44,569 nucleotides of DNA from Elusimicrobiota bacterium (lineage in GTDB: Bacteria > Elusimicrobiota > Elusimicrobia > Elusimicrobiales > UBA9959): positions 1 to 44,569 of the forward strand of contig DMES01000031.1 of NCBI GenBank assembly GCA_003450815.1, read 5' to 3'. Position 1 is the stretch's first letter, and each line of letters starts with the position of its first letter. Shown one piece after another: positions 23,798-31,497 of this stretch. The notes under the pieces are model-generated. The model did no database searches. It saw only the letters and a program-made list of their open reading frames with translations, and was not told the DNA's origin. The position numbers and the translations under genes were made by a program.

Positions 23798-25350
23798 AAA
23801 AAATAAGTAACAGGCGCCTCGGATCTGATCACAGGCTCACTCTTTTGAAAGGGAGCATACTATGTGGCAGTATCCTTTTCACAGGTCTTATTTATGTGCA
23901 AAACCTGGATGCAGGCCCTGTCGATAATTCCGTGATTGTTTGTGACGATATTACCGACCCGGTAACACTGGACCCGCATTATTCGTTTGATAACAAGACA
24001 GACAACATTCTGAACCAGCTATACGAAGGGCTGGTTGAACTGAACGAGGATGGGCGATTAAAAGCATGCCTGGCCCAATCCTGGTATTGGGAAGGGAACG
24101 CTATTATTTTTAATCTAATGCCGGGAGTAAAATTCCATAACGGCGAACCTTTTGACGCTGAAGCTGTGGCTTTCAGTTTAAACAGGTTAATGAGCATCTC
24201 ATCCTCTCCGGCAGGCATGCAACTCGGGGAACTGGGCAACATTAAAGTAATCGGTCCTTATAAAGTTGCCATCGAAGTGAAAAAATTCAAAGGCAGATTT
24301 CTCAATAGCCTGGCTGCGTTTGCAAAAATGGTCCCTCCCAAATATTTTGCGGCGCATGATGACGTATATCTTCGGGAGCATCCGGTAGGCACCGGCCCCT
24401 TCATATTTCATAGATGGGATAAAGGGGAAAAGGTAATACTAATGGCAAACAAAAACTATTGGGTCAAAGGGACCCCAAAAGTAGAAAGTGTGGTTTTTCA
24501 TTTCGTGCCTTATGAGAAACAAATTGATCTTTTGATAAAAGGCCAGCTTGACCTATTGTCGGAACTTCCGGGCACACAAACAGCCAGAATTGCCGGATAT
24601 TCATCGCTAAAAGTGGTTAAAATCAAAAATTTTCTGACCCCGGTTTTCTGGTTCGTGAACTTTCGCGGCCCACTCGCAAAAGTCGAGGTCAGACAAGCTT
24701 TTAATTATGCTATAAACAAAGACCAGTTGATTCGTTATGCCGTGCTTGGAAATGGAATTGCTGTAGCTTCTTTGAGCATGTCTGGAGAAATCGGCCATGC
24801 CGATCTCCTGAATCATTATTCCTTTGATCTCAATAAAGCCAGAATGTTTTTAGCACATGCGGATTGGCCGAAGGACTTTGTAGTTAGGATTTTGACTTCT
24901 CAACAGGCTGAACGAGAGGCAAAAATAATATCTGAAAATCTTAAGCAGGCAGGCGTCAAAACACAAATAACTGTAATGGGCCTTGCTGAGATGACCGACA
25001 GCATTATCAAAAAAAGAAAATTGCAAGAGTTTGATATTTATGCTAATTTAGCCCCAGACCCGATAGGACATTCCACGTTTTTAGCCGGAGTATGCTTTTA
25101 TAGCAAATCCCCGCTGGCAGGATTACAAAGCCGGGAGTTTGATTCATTATACGAAGACATACTTGAAACCAGGGAAATAGCCGAACAAACTGAAAAAGGG
25201 AAAAAACTTGATACTTTAATTCATGAGCAGGCATGGGCTTTGTTTACTTATCAGCGTATAAAAACGTATGGGATGAGTTTGGGGTTGATATTTAAGCCGC
25301 GCATAACAGGAATGCTGGATTTCAATGAGGTATCCTGGAGGAAACATTAA
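23782..25350 (+). CDS. Extracellular solute-binding protein, peptide/nickel family 5 (DppA/OppA-like)
   Basis: This 522-residue protein has an N-terminal hydrophobic segment (about 22-40, GSILCGSILFTGLIYV) and then the family-5 pattern. That includes DPVTLDPHYSFDN, LNQLYEGLVEL, KFHNGEPFDAEAVAFSLNR, REHPVGTGPFIF, VRQAFNYAINKDQLI and a C-terminal FNEVSW. The family delivers oligopeptides, sugars or metal chelates to ABC permeases. No permease or ATPase gene is present in the window, so it may serve a distant transporter or act as the sensory input of the neighbouring kinases; that is inference. It starts within the TPP-enzyme gene and its stop overlaps the next ATG (TAATG). Composition is visibly more A+T-rich than its neighbours, hinting at separate origin. 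Confidence 0.9.
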   Translation: MPSEIKKISNRRLGSDHRLTLLKGSILCGSILFTGLIYVQNLDAGPVDNSVIVCDDITDPVTLDPHYSFDNKTDNILNQLYEGLVELNEDGRLKACLAQSWYWEGNAIIFNLMPGVKFHNGEPFDAEAVAFSLNRLMSISSSPAGMQLGELGNIKVIGPYKVAIEVKKFKGRFLNSLAAFAKMVPPKYFAAHDDVYLREHPVGTGPFIFHRWDKGEKVILMANKNYWVKGTPKVESVVFHFVPYEKQIDLLIKGQLDLLSELPGTQTARIAGYSSLKVVKIKNFLTPVFWFVNFRGPLAKVEVRQAFNYAINKDQLIRYAVLGNGIAVASLSMSGEIGHADLLNHYSFDLNKARMFLAHADWPKDFVVRILTSQQAEREAKIISENLKQAGVKTQITVMGLAEMTDSIIKKRKLQEFDIYANLAPDPIGHSTFLAGVCFYSKSPLAGLQSREFDSLYEDILETREIAEQTEKGKKLDTLIHEQAWALFTYQRIKTYGMSLGLIFKPRITGMLDFNEVSWRKH

Positions 25351-26090
25351 TGAAAACCATTACAACCCGCTCAATCAGGGCATATGATAATTCGCGAGCG
25401 GCCAACTACCGAATGATGATGAAAACAGCGGGCTATGGATCATATAGACACCTCTTGGACGCTATTAGTTATGGATTACATGTTAACTTATTGCCGGAGA
25501 ATGCCATTATTATAGACCTGGGTTGCGGGACAGGCAATCTTTCCAGGAATATTCTTCGCGAATTCCCGCGAGCCAGGATAATAGGCGTTGACGGCTCCGA
25601 AAGCATGTTAAAGATTGCCTGTTCAAGATTTTCAAAAACCGGGAACATCAGTTTTTTGCGCAGAAATTTCGGCAAAGCCGACTGGATTGACAATCTGCCT
25701 GCCGCCAATGCTGTTATTTCATCAGGAGCAATCCATCATCTTAATGATCGACAGAAGCGCAGTCTCTATGGCCAGATTTATTCACTTCTTAGCCATGGCG
25801 GACTGTTTATAAACGGAGACATTATTAAGGGCGGAAATCCAGAAATACAAAAAATGTATGAAGATTTTTGGCTTAATATGATAATTAAAGGTATGGAGAA
25901 ATACACAGGAATAACGGTTGCTAGGAACAAAATACGGGCACAACATCTTGAAATTCAAAAAAACGAAGGGGATCGCCCCGGCACTCTTGATAGACAATTG
26001 GCATGGTTGCGCGAAAGTGGTTTTAAAACAGTCGAGTGCTATTGGAAATTATTCGGATTCGCCGTTTTTGGCGGAGTTAAGGAAAAATAG
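25350..26090 (+). CDS. Class I SAM-dependent methyltransferase
   Basis: This 246-residue cytoplasmic protein has motif I IIDLGCGTGNLSRNIL, the acidic ribose-binding residue in IIGVDGSESML, and motif IV-like NAVISSGAIHHLNDRQK. This is the methyltransferase 11/25 type found in small-molecule and quinone-type methylation. The substrate cannot be told. Its ATG shares one base with the binding-protein stop, so the two are coupled, and like that gene it is A+T-richer than the region. As the last gene of the TPP enzyme/binding protein/methyltransferase operon it may modify a product or signal made or taken up by the other two. Confidence 0.88.
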   Translation: MKTITTRSIRAYDNSRAANYRMMMKTAGYGSYRHLLDAISYGLHVNLLPENAIIIDLGCGTGNLSRNILREFPRARIIGVDGSESMLKIACSRFSKTGNISFLRRNFGKADWIDNLPAANAVISSGAIHHLNDRQKRSLYGQIYSLLSHGGLFINGDIIKGGNPEIQKMYEDFWLNMIIKGMEKYTGITVARNKIRAQHLEIQKNEGDRPGTLDRQLAWLRESGFKTVECYWKLFGFAVFGGVKEK

Positions 26091-26178
26091 CAAGAGCTGT
26101 TGTCCGTTTGAGGTGGGCACGTTTATTTGCGTTAAAGTCAATACCGGATGAAATTTTATGATATTACAGGAGGCCTAT

Positions 26179-26760
26179 ATGCAGGACCAGGACCGGGAAT
26201 TTTCAACGTTTGAAGTGGGAAAAATCTGCAATGTCGCCCACACAACGGTGATAAGCTGGATAGACCGCAAAGAGCTTCCCGCCCATGTCACGCCGGGAGG
26301 CCACCGACGGGTGTATCAAAACGATTTTATTCTTTTTCTGGAAAAATATCATATGCGCATCCCGCCGGAGCTTCTTGAGGCGAAAAAAAAGCCCGTTATT
26401 CTTATAGTGGACGACGACGAAGAAATTCTGCACATGCTTTCCAAGGCTTTTAAAGAGCACGCGCCCGAATTCACGGTATGCACAACCCAGAACGGCATGA
26501 AAGCGCTTATGATTGTGGGCCATGAGTCCCCGAAAGTGATAATACTTGACGTTGTCATGCCGAATATGGACGGGCTGGAGGTCTGCAAAATCTTAAAAGA
26601 TAAAGCTTCGTCCAAAAACATAAAAGTGCTGGTGATAACCGGCAAAAGACTTACCGAACGCCAGCGGAAGTATTTTCTGGAAAATGTGGACGGCATTTTT
26701 CACAAACCTTTTTCCGCCGTAAAACTGGTGGAAAGAGCGGTTCAGGCGGCTAAAGAATAA
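26179..26760 (+). CDS. Response regulator with N-terminal MerR/excisionase-type HTH (second HTH-REC)
   Basis: This is a paralogue of the 20998-21588 product. The HTH is FEVGKICNVAHTTVISWIDR with PGGHRRVY, followed by the matching IPPEL linker and a receiver (ILIVDDDEEILHML; Asp in VIILDVVMPNMDG; Thr in LVITGK; Lys in FHKPF). ATG at 26179 is fixed by an ideal AGGAGG (26168-26173) 5 nt upstream; an earlier ATG at 26158 lacks a site. It is 88 nt downstream of the methyltransferase and 3 nt before a hybrid kinase, its probable partner. Two such regulators therefore flank the TPP-enzyme operon. Confidence 0.93.
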   Translation: MQDQDREFSTFEVGKICNVAHTTVISWIDRKELPAHVTPGGHRRVYQNDFILFLEKYHMRIPPELLEAKKKPVILIVDDDEEILHMLSKAFKEHAPEFTVCTTQNGMKALMIVGHESPKVIILDVVMPNMDGLEVCKILKDKASSKNIKVLVITGKRLTERQRKYFLENVDGIFHKPFSAVKLVERAVQAAKE

Positions 26761-26763
26761 CTT

Positions 26764-29700
26764 ATGCAAAAAAACTCCTTTACCTGGAAACTTATCCTTC
26801 CGGTGATAACAGCGTCCATCCTCGGCATACTTCTTTCCGGTTTTTTTGCCTACCACATAGCCCGGCGCGAGATCCTGAAGAGCGTAAACAGGGAAATAAA
26901 CCTGACCGCCCAGGAAGTGGCGTCGCAATTGGCGGCATTTTTCACCCAGCGGGCAGCCGACCTGGAATCTTTTTCCGAGGTGCCGTTGATACAGGATTAT
27001 TTCAATAACCGAGATTTCGGGCTTAAAGAGGAGGCCGGTTCGTATCTGGCCGGGTTTAAACAATTTTCTTCCGTTTTTATCAGCCGCACGGGCATTCATC
27101 TGGGCGCGGGGCTTTTGGACCGGAACGGAACGGAGCTGTGCAGCGTGAAAAAAGGCGGTTCCATCCCGTGCGGTTCGTTCGGGCGGCATTTTTTCGCGCA
27201 AACCCGGGCGGCGGGGCCTTCTGGCCGCTATATTTCCAACGTTATAAACGCCGCCGGCAGGCCGCCGTTTATGATCTATTCCAAGCCGGTTTATAATCCG
27301 GCGGGGGAATTCAAGGGCGTAGTCTATCTGGAGGCCGACTTAACTTCCATAGCCAATAAACTCCATAAGCTTAATGTGGGCGCCTCCGGTTTTTCTTTTT
27401 TGACCGATAAGGATAATAACGTGGTTTTGGGGTCGCGGCGGCAAACAAGCAGTTCAACGCTTGCGACCGGCAGGAATATCGCCGGCACGGACCTTTCCAT
27501 AACAGTGATAGCGGAATCATCCGATTTTTTAAAACCGCTCGCGCAGATACGGGCGGCGACTTTCGGTTTTGTTATTTTTTTCGGGTTTAGCGTCGGGCTT
27601 TTCATTTACAGAAAGATAAAGCGTTCCCTTTTTCCTATCAAGGCGCTGATAACAGCCGCAGGCCATTATTCGAAAGGCGAACTGGACTACACGGCGGAAG
27701 TCGGGACCTCCGCGGAATTCGCGGTGCTTGCGAAAGCCTTTAATGAAATGGCCATATCGATCAAACAACGTTCCGAAGAATTACAGGACCGCATACGGGA
27801 GTTGTGTTCGCTGCAGAAAATGGGCGGATCCATTCTAAAGAAGCTTAACACGGAAGAAATCTGCCGCATCTGCCTGGAAGCCTCGGTTACCGGTCTGGGA
27901 TTTGAAAGAGGCCTTCTCTATTGGATAGATCCCATCGCCAAAACCCTGAGCGGCAGGTGTTCTTACGGGATGTCCAAATCGGGGTTTACCGAGGAGAATT
28001 TCCGTAAACGAACTATTCCGCTTGATTCGGGCGATATACTGGCGCATGTCGCCCGGACGGCTAAACCAGAAAATGTGGGCGCCCCGGAGAAAGAGCCAAA
28101 ATGCAACACCGGCTTTCTTAAGGACACCGACAGCAGGGCCTTTTGTCTGGTCCCTATTCTGGGGAGCGAAAAGGTATACGGCATAGTGGCGGTGGACAAC
28201 TGGTATTCAGGCAAACCCATAACCGCCGAGCATATGGAAAATTTGTCCATTTTCTGCAACACGACCGGCCTGGCCCTTCAAAACGCGGAACTGATCGGTA
28301 ATATCATAGAATCACAATCGCGCTACAGGACCACAATAAACGGCACGGCCGACGGCATCGCGGGCCTTGACGACGATTTTCGCGTCACAATATGGAACAG
28401 AAGCGCGGAGCGGATATTCGGAGTTAAGTCAAAGGATATACTGGGGACCTCAATCTTCCCTCTTTTTCCTCCAGAAGAAACAAAGCTCCTGCGCGCCGAG
28501 CTCGCGCGCGCGGGTTACGTCAAAAATTTTACCGTCAGGGGCAGATATAACAAGACCGGAGCGGAAACAAATCTCAGCGTAACCTGGACGCCCATTGAGC
28601 GGGAGGTACAGGGCAGGGAATGGAGCGTTGTAATACGCGATCTGACCGACCAGACAAAGCTTCAGGACCAGCTTATAAGGACCGAAAAGCTTTCGGTGGT
28701 GGGACAGCTTATATCGGGTATCGCGCATGAACTCAATAATCCGCTCACAGCGGTGGTGGGATATGCGGAGCTTCTCGGCAGGTCCGTAAAGCCGCCCGAG
28801 ACTCTCAAAGACGACCTTGCTTATATTATGAAAAACGCCAAGCGCTGCCATGGAATAGTAAACAGCCTGCTCAATTTTGCGCGCCAGAGCCAGACCCGCA
28901 AAACGGTTTGCCTTATAAATGAGGTTATAGAAGACACCCTGGATCTTATGCGCTATAAGCTTGAAAAGACCGAAAACATAACGCTTGTATGCAGGCTGGA
29001 CAGGAATTTGCCCCCTGTAGAGATGGACCCGCAGCAGATGAGCCAGGTTTTCGTGAACCTTCTTGGGAACGCCTGCGACGCCGTATCCGCAAACACAGGA
29101 CCCAGGGAAATAACCATAACCTCTTCCCTCAAAAACGGCAAAGTCCGGACAGAAGTCCATGATACCGGCGGCGGAATTTCCCGCCGGAATATGGATATGC
29201 TGTTCCAGCCTTTTTTCACCACCAAATCCGCGGGGAAAGGCACGGGGCTGGGACTTGTTATCTGCAAACGGATAATTGAAGAGCACGGCGGAACATTGTC
29301 GCTCCTGTTTTCCGGGCCAGGCATAGGAACGGCGTTTTGCGTGGAACTCCAGCCAGCCGAAAAAACAAGCGAACAGGAATGCGTTCCTGAAATTGCGCGG
29401 ATATCCGGAAAGAGGGTTCTGATAATAGACGACGAGGAAGACATACTTCCGATTATGTACAGGCTGATTAAGGGGGAAGGCAATTTCGCGGAAACAGCCG
29501 TCGGCGCACGCGAAGGGTTAAAAAAGCTGCTGGCCGGAGATTATGACCTTGTCGTATCCGACATAGAAATGGGAGCCTTAAAAGGCAAGGATATCTACGA
29601 AGCGGCCGTAAAGCTCCCCTTTCCGCCTAATATGCTTTTTATTACCGGAGATGTCCTGAACCCTTCACTGGTGGAATGGATAGAGTCCAACAAATTAGCC

Positions 29701-29781
29701 TGTATAGCGAAGCCTTTTAGCCTGGACGAATTCTGCGGAGCGGTAAGGAAACTCCTGTCGGTTCCCCGCGTCAAAAAATGA
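26764..29781 (+). CDS. Transmembrane hybrid sensor kinase (Cache-like, HAMP-like, GAF, PAS, kinase, REC)
   Basis: This 1005-residue inner-membrane kinase has TM1 (about 10-30) and a periplasmic region of about 240 residues of double-Cache type (DRNGTELC, YSKPVYNPAGEFKGVVYLEADL). TM2 lies at about 262-280, with a HAMP-like stretch (LAKAFNEMA). A GAF domain (about 345-510), a PAS domain (about 520-640) and HisKA IAHELNNPLTAVVGYAE follow. ATPase boxes are NLLGNACDAV, DTGGGIS and GKGTGLGL, and there is a C-terminal receiver (LIIDDEEDI; Asp in LVVSDIEMG; Thr in LFITGD; Lys in IAKPF). Cache domains bind extracytoplasmic small ligands. It is coupled to the HTH-REC gene 3 nt upstream. A link with the binding protein in the preceding operon is possible but unproven. 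Confidence 0.92.
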   Translation: MQKNSFTWKLILPVITASILGILLSGFFAYHIARREILKSVNREINLTAQEVASQLAAFFTQRAADLESFSEVPLIQDYFNNRDFGLKEEAGSYLAGFKQFSSVFISRTGIHLGAGLLDRNGTELCSVKKGGSIPCGSFGRHFFAQTRAAGPSGRYISNVINAAGRPPFMIYSKPVYNPAGEFKGVVYLEADLTSIANKLHKLNVGASGFSFLTDKDNNVVLGSRRQTSSSTLATGRNIAGTDLSITVIAESSDFLKPLAQIRAATFGFVIFFGFSVGLFIYRKIKRSLFPIKALITAAGHYSKGELDYTAEVGTSAEFAVLAKAFNEMAISIKQRSEELQDRIRELCSLQKMGGSILKKLNTEEICRICLEASVTGLGFERGLLYWIDPIAKTLSGRCSYGMSKSGFTEENFRKRTIPLDSGDILAHVARTAKPENVGAPEKEPKCNTGFLKDTDSRAFCLVPILGSEKVYGIVAVDNWYSGKPITAEHMENLSIFCNTTGLALQNAELIGNIIESQSRYRTTINGTADGIAGLDDDFRVTIWNRSAERIFGVKSKDILGTSIFPLFPPEETKLLRAELARAGYVKNFTVRGRYNKTGAETNLSVTWTPIEREVQGREWSVVIRDLTDQTKLQDQLIRTEKLSVVGQLISGIAHELNNPLTAVVGYAELLGRSVKPPETLKDDLAYIMKNAKRCHGIVNSLLNFARQSQTRKTVCLINEVIEDTLDLMRYKLEKTENITLVCRLDRNLPPVEMDPQQMSQVFVNLLGNACDAVSANTGPREITITSSLKNGKVRTEVHDTGGGISRRNMDMLFQPFFTTKSAGKGTGLGLVICKRIIEEHGGTLSLLFSGPGIGTAFCVELQPAEKTSEQECVPEIARISGKRVLIIDDEEDILPIMYRLIKGEGNFAETAVGAREGLKKLLAGDYDLVVSDIEMGALKGKDIYEAAVKLPFPPNMLFITGDVLNPSLVEWIESNKLACIAKPFSLDEFCGAVRKLLSVPRVKK

Positions 29782-29783
29782 GT

Positions 29784-29809
29784 GATTACTCAGTAATCCG
29801 TGTAATCAT
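29784..29809. repeat. Short dispersed repeat (TAATCCGTGTAATCAT) at a convergent gene end
   Basis: GATTAC-TCA-GTAATC (29784-29798) is a small hairpin, and TAATCCGTGTAATCAT (29794-29809) is identical to 35616-35631. The repeat overlaps the last codon of the CCA-adding enzyme gene on the minus strand and fills the 24-nt gap between two convergent genes. Confidence 0.7.
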
Positions 29810-30669
29810 TCTTCCATTATTTCCCTGACCATCGCCCTTGTGAGCTTCAGGCTTGCGATAAAATCTTTACCGTTTTGTCCAAGCGCACTGGACAGAACGG
29901 CGAGCCGCGCCACGGGTCCGGAGGCGGCCGCGGCTTCCGGACCGAAAGTAAATTTTTCGTGAAAAAACTTGAGCGCATCCAGCTCTTTTAACAGGTTAAA
30001 GGCCGGAAGAGGCTCTTTTTCCGAAAGCAGTTTCAGAAGTTCGTTGCGCAGCCGTTCGCGCGAGAGCTGGGCCGGCAAACCGCCGCCTAAGGCCTCAAGT
30101 GCAAGCCTGTGAGTGTCCGCTCCAAGCTTCCAGCCAAAGCGCCCGACGAAACGCGCCGCCCGGTAAATGCGGGTAGGATCATCTAAAAAGCTCCGCTTAT
30201 GCAAAATACGCAACACCCCCAGCTTTATATCATTTGCGCCGCCATACGGGTCAAGAACCTCCCCGAACGACGCCGGCAAAAGTGAGACCGCCAGCGCGTT
30301 GCAGGCGAAATCGCGCCGTATCAGGTCTTCGGAGGCCGAGGCCGCTGGCGACACCACCGGCAGGGCCGCCGGCTTTGAGTAGGATTCTTTTCTGAAAACA
30401 GCGAAATCAAGCCGTCTGCCGTCGGCCAAAAAAAGGCGGGTGGTTAAAAACCTTTTAAAGTTAGTGAAGCTGCCGCCGAATTTCCGCGTAACCCCGTCTA
30501 CCAGAGCCATAGGCTCCGCCCCGCAAAGAAAATCTATATCCGCGCTTTTAAAGCCCAGCAGCCAGTCACGCGCGCAGCCACCCACGGCATAAAGTTCAAA
30601 ACCAAGACGCCGGGCCGACTCGCCTGTTTCACGCAGGAGATTTAAATCGTTTAACGGTTCTATTTTCAT
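29806..30669 (-). CDS. cca: CCA-adding tRNA nucleotidyltransferase / poly(A) polymerase family
   Basis: The class II nucleotidyltransferase head is clear: YAVGGCARDWLLG, the catalytic ADIDFL, RRLDFAVFR, DLIRRDFACNALAVSL, LDPYGGANDIKLGVLRIL and DDPTRIYRAARFVGRFG. These bind Mg, NTP and the tRNA 3' end. At about 288 residues it is shorter than most bacterial enzymes (400 or more), lacks an HD domain, and ends soon after the neck/body helices. ATG at 30669 is preferred; an upstream in-frame TTG at 30687 lies inside the palindrome 30670-30696. No Shine-Dalgarno is visible next to the ATG, so the palindrome may affect initiation. It ends convergent with the hybrid kinase. Confidence 0.88.
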   Translation of the reverse strand: MKIEPLNDLNLLRETGESARRLGFELYAVGGCARDWLLGFKSADIDFLCGAEPMALVDGVTRKFGGSFTNFKRFLTTRLFLADGRRLDFAVFRKESYSKPAALPVVSPAASASEDLIRRDFACNALAVSLLPASFGEVLDPYGGANDIKLGVLRILHKRSFLDDPTRIYRAARFVGRFGWKLGADTHRLALEALGGGLPAQLSRERLRNELLKLLSEKEPLPAFNLLKELDALKFFHEKFTFGPEAAAASGPVARLAVLSSALGQNGKDFIASLKLTRAMVREIMEE

Positions 30670-30696
30670 TAAAAATTTTTGCCGCAAAAATTTTTA
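30670..30696. repeat. Variant palindrome immediately upstream of cca
   Basis: A perfect 27-nt palindrome (left arm TAAAAATTTTTGC, centre 30683) sharing the core TTGCNGCAA with the intragenic family but with different arms. It abuts the cca start codon and may fold over the initiation region. Confidence 0.85.
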
Positions 30697-30703
30697 CGGG
30701 GGA

Positions 30704-31378
30704 TCATTTCTCCGGACCGGAAAATTGCGGCAATTTTCGGGTAATAAAAGGTATTTCCTCGCCGCTGAGAGCTTCCAGCTCATTAAGGAGGTTTTTCAGG
30801 CGCGGAAGGGCGTCGTTTACGGACAGCAGTTTTTTTACGGCTGACAGCGCCCCGTTCCTGAGGGGGGCCTTGCCTGAGTATGGCAGGCAAAAAGGCAAGT
30901 CCCTGCGCCTCGCTTCACCGGCTTTAACCCGGGCCGTTTTAAACTTATTATCCACGGCAAGGAAGGAAAGAACTTCGCTTTCTTCTTCCATGTCGCGATC
31001 GCGGGCAAGCTTGGCGGACAGCTCTCCCACTCCAAAAAAATATTCCGGCTTAACACCCTCCAAAATACCGCCAAGGCCTGCGGAGCCAAGCGCAGCGTAG
31101 TCTTCCTTCATTTTAGCCAGCCATTTTTCCTTTTCCGGCAGATAGTTTTCCGGCATAACAAACACCAGCAGTTCAAGGCGGGGATCAAGATATAAAAACG
31201 GCTCTTCGTGGGAAAATACGGCGGAACATTTCGGACACGCCAGCAAATCAAATTCTCCGCTTATTATGAGGTCTTTTAAGTACGCGTCGGAATCCCCACG
31301 GACCACGGTCCAGAAATCCGCGTCAAAACAGTCACCGCAATGCGGACACTCAATGTTAATTATACCTTTGGTGGACAT
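30704..31378 (-). CDS. CpXC-domain protein
   Basis: The N-terminus carries two zinc-ribbon-like pairs, ECPHCGDCF and LACPKCSAVF, which define the CpXC family, followed by the family's FLYLDPRLELLVFVMPENY. About 130 further residues are mixed alpha/beta without a known motif. The function of the family is unknown; the cysteines suggest metal binding. The final residues RKLPQFSGPEK are encoded by the palindrome at 30716-30742 and look like an extension added to the natural C-terminus. It lies between the PLP-enzyme gene and cca on the same strand. Confidence 0.8.
   Translation of the reverse strand: MSTKGIINIECPHCGDCFDADFWTVVRGDSDAYLKDLIISGEFDLLACPKCSAVFSHEEPFLYLDPRLELLVFVMPENYLPEKEKWLAKMKEDYAALGSAGLGGILEGVKPEYFFGVGELSAKLARDRDMEEESEVLSFLAVDNKFKTARVKAGEARRRDLPFCLPYSGKAPLRNGALSAVKKLLSVNDALPRLKNLLNELEALSGEEIPFITRKLPQFSGPEK
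30716..30742. repeat. Intragenic palindrome, copy 3
   Basis: A 27-nt palindrome centred on 30729 with one mismatched pair (30719/30739). It lies over the last codons of the CpXC gene, read on the minus strand as RKLPQFS. Confidence 0.92.
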
Positions 31379-31497
31379 AAGTAAATCTAGACCTGACGCA
31401 TAGCAATTTAGATGTTTAGCAGTTTAGGCAAATTATGTCTTTAGCTTTCTATCTATGCCTCTACACATCTTTGCATCTAAACTGCTGCCCTTGCCTC
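31379..31497. repeat. Intergenic inverted word repeats
   Basis: TTTAGATG (31407-31414) pairs with CATCTAAA (31474-31481), and AGCAGTTTAG (31418-31427) with CTAAACTGCT (31477-31486). The stretch is built from degenerate TAGATG/CATAGA words, a type of low-complexity intergenic filler. There is no gene. Confidence 0.55.
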
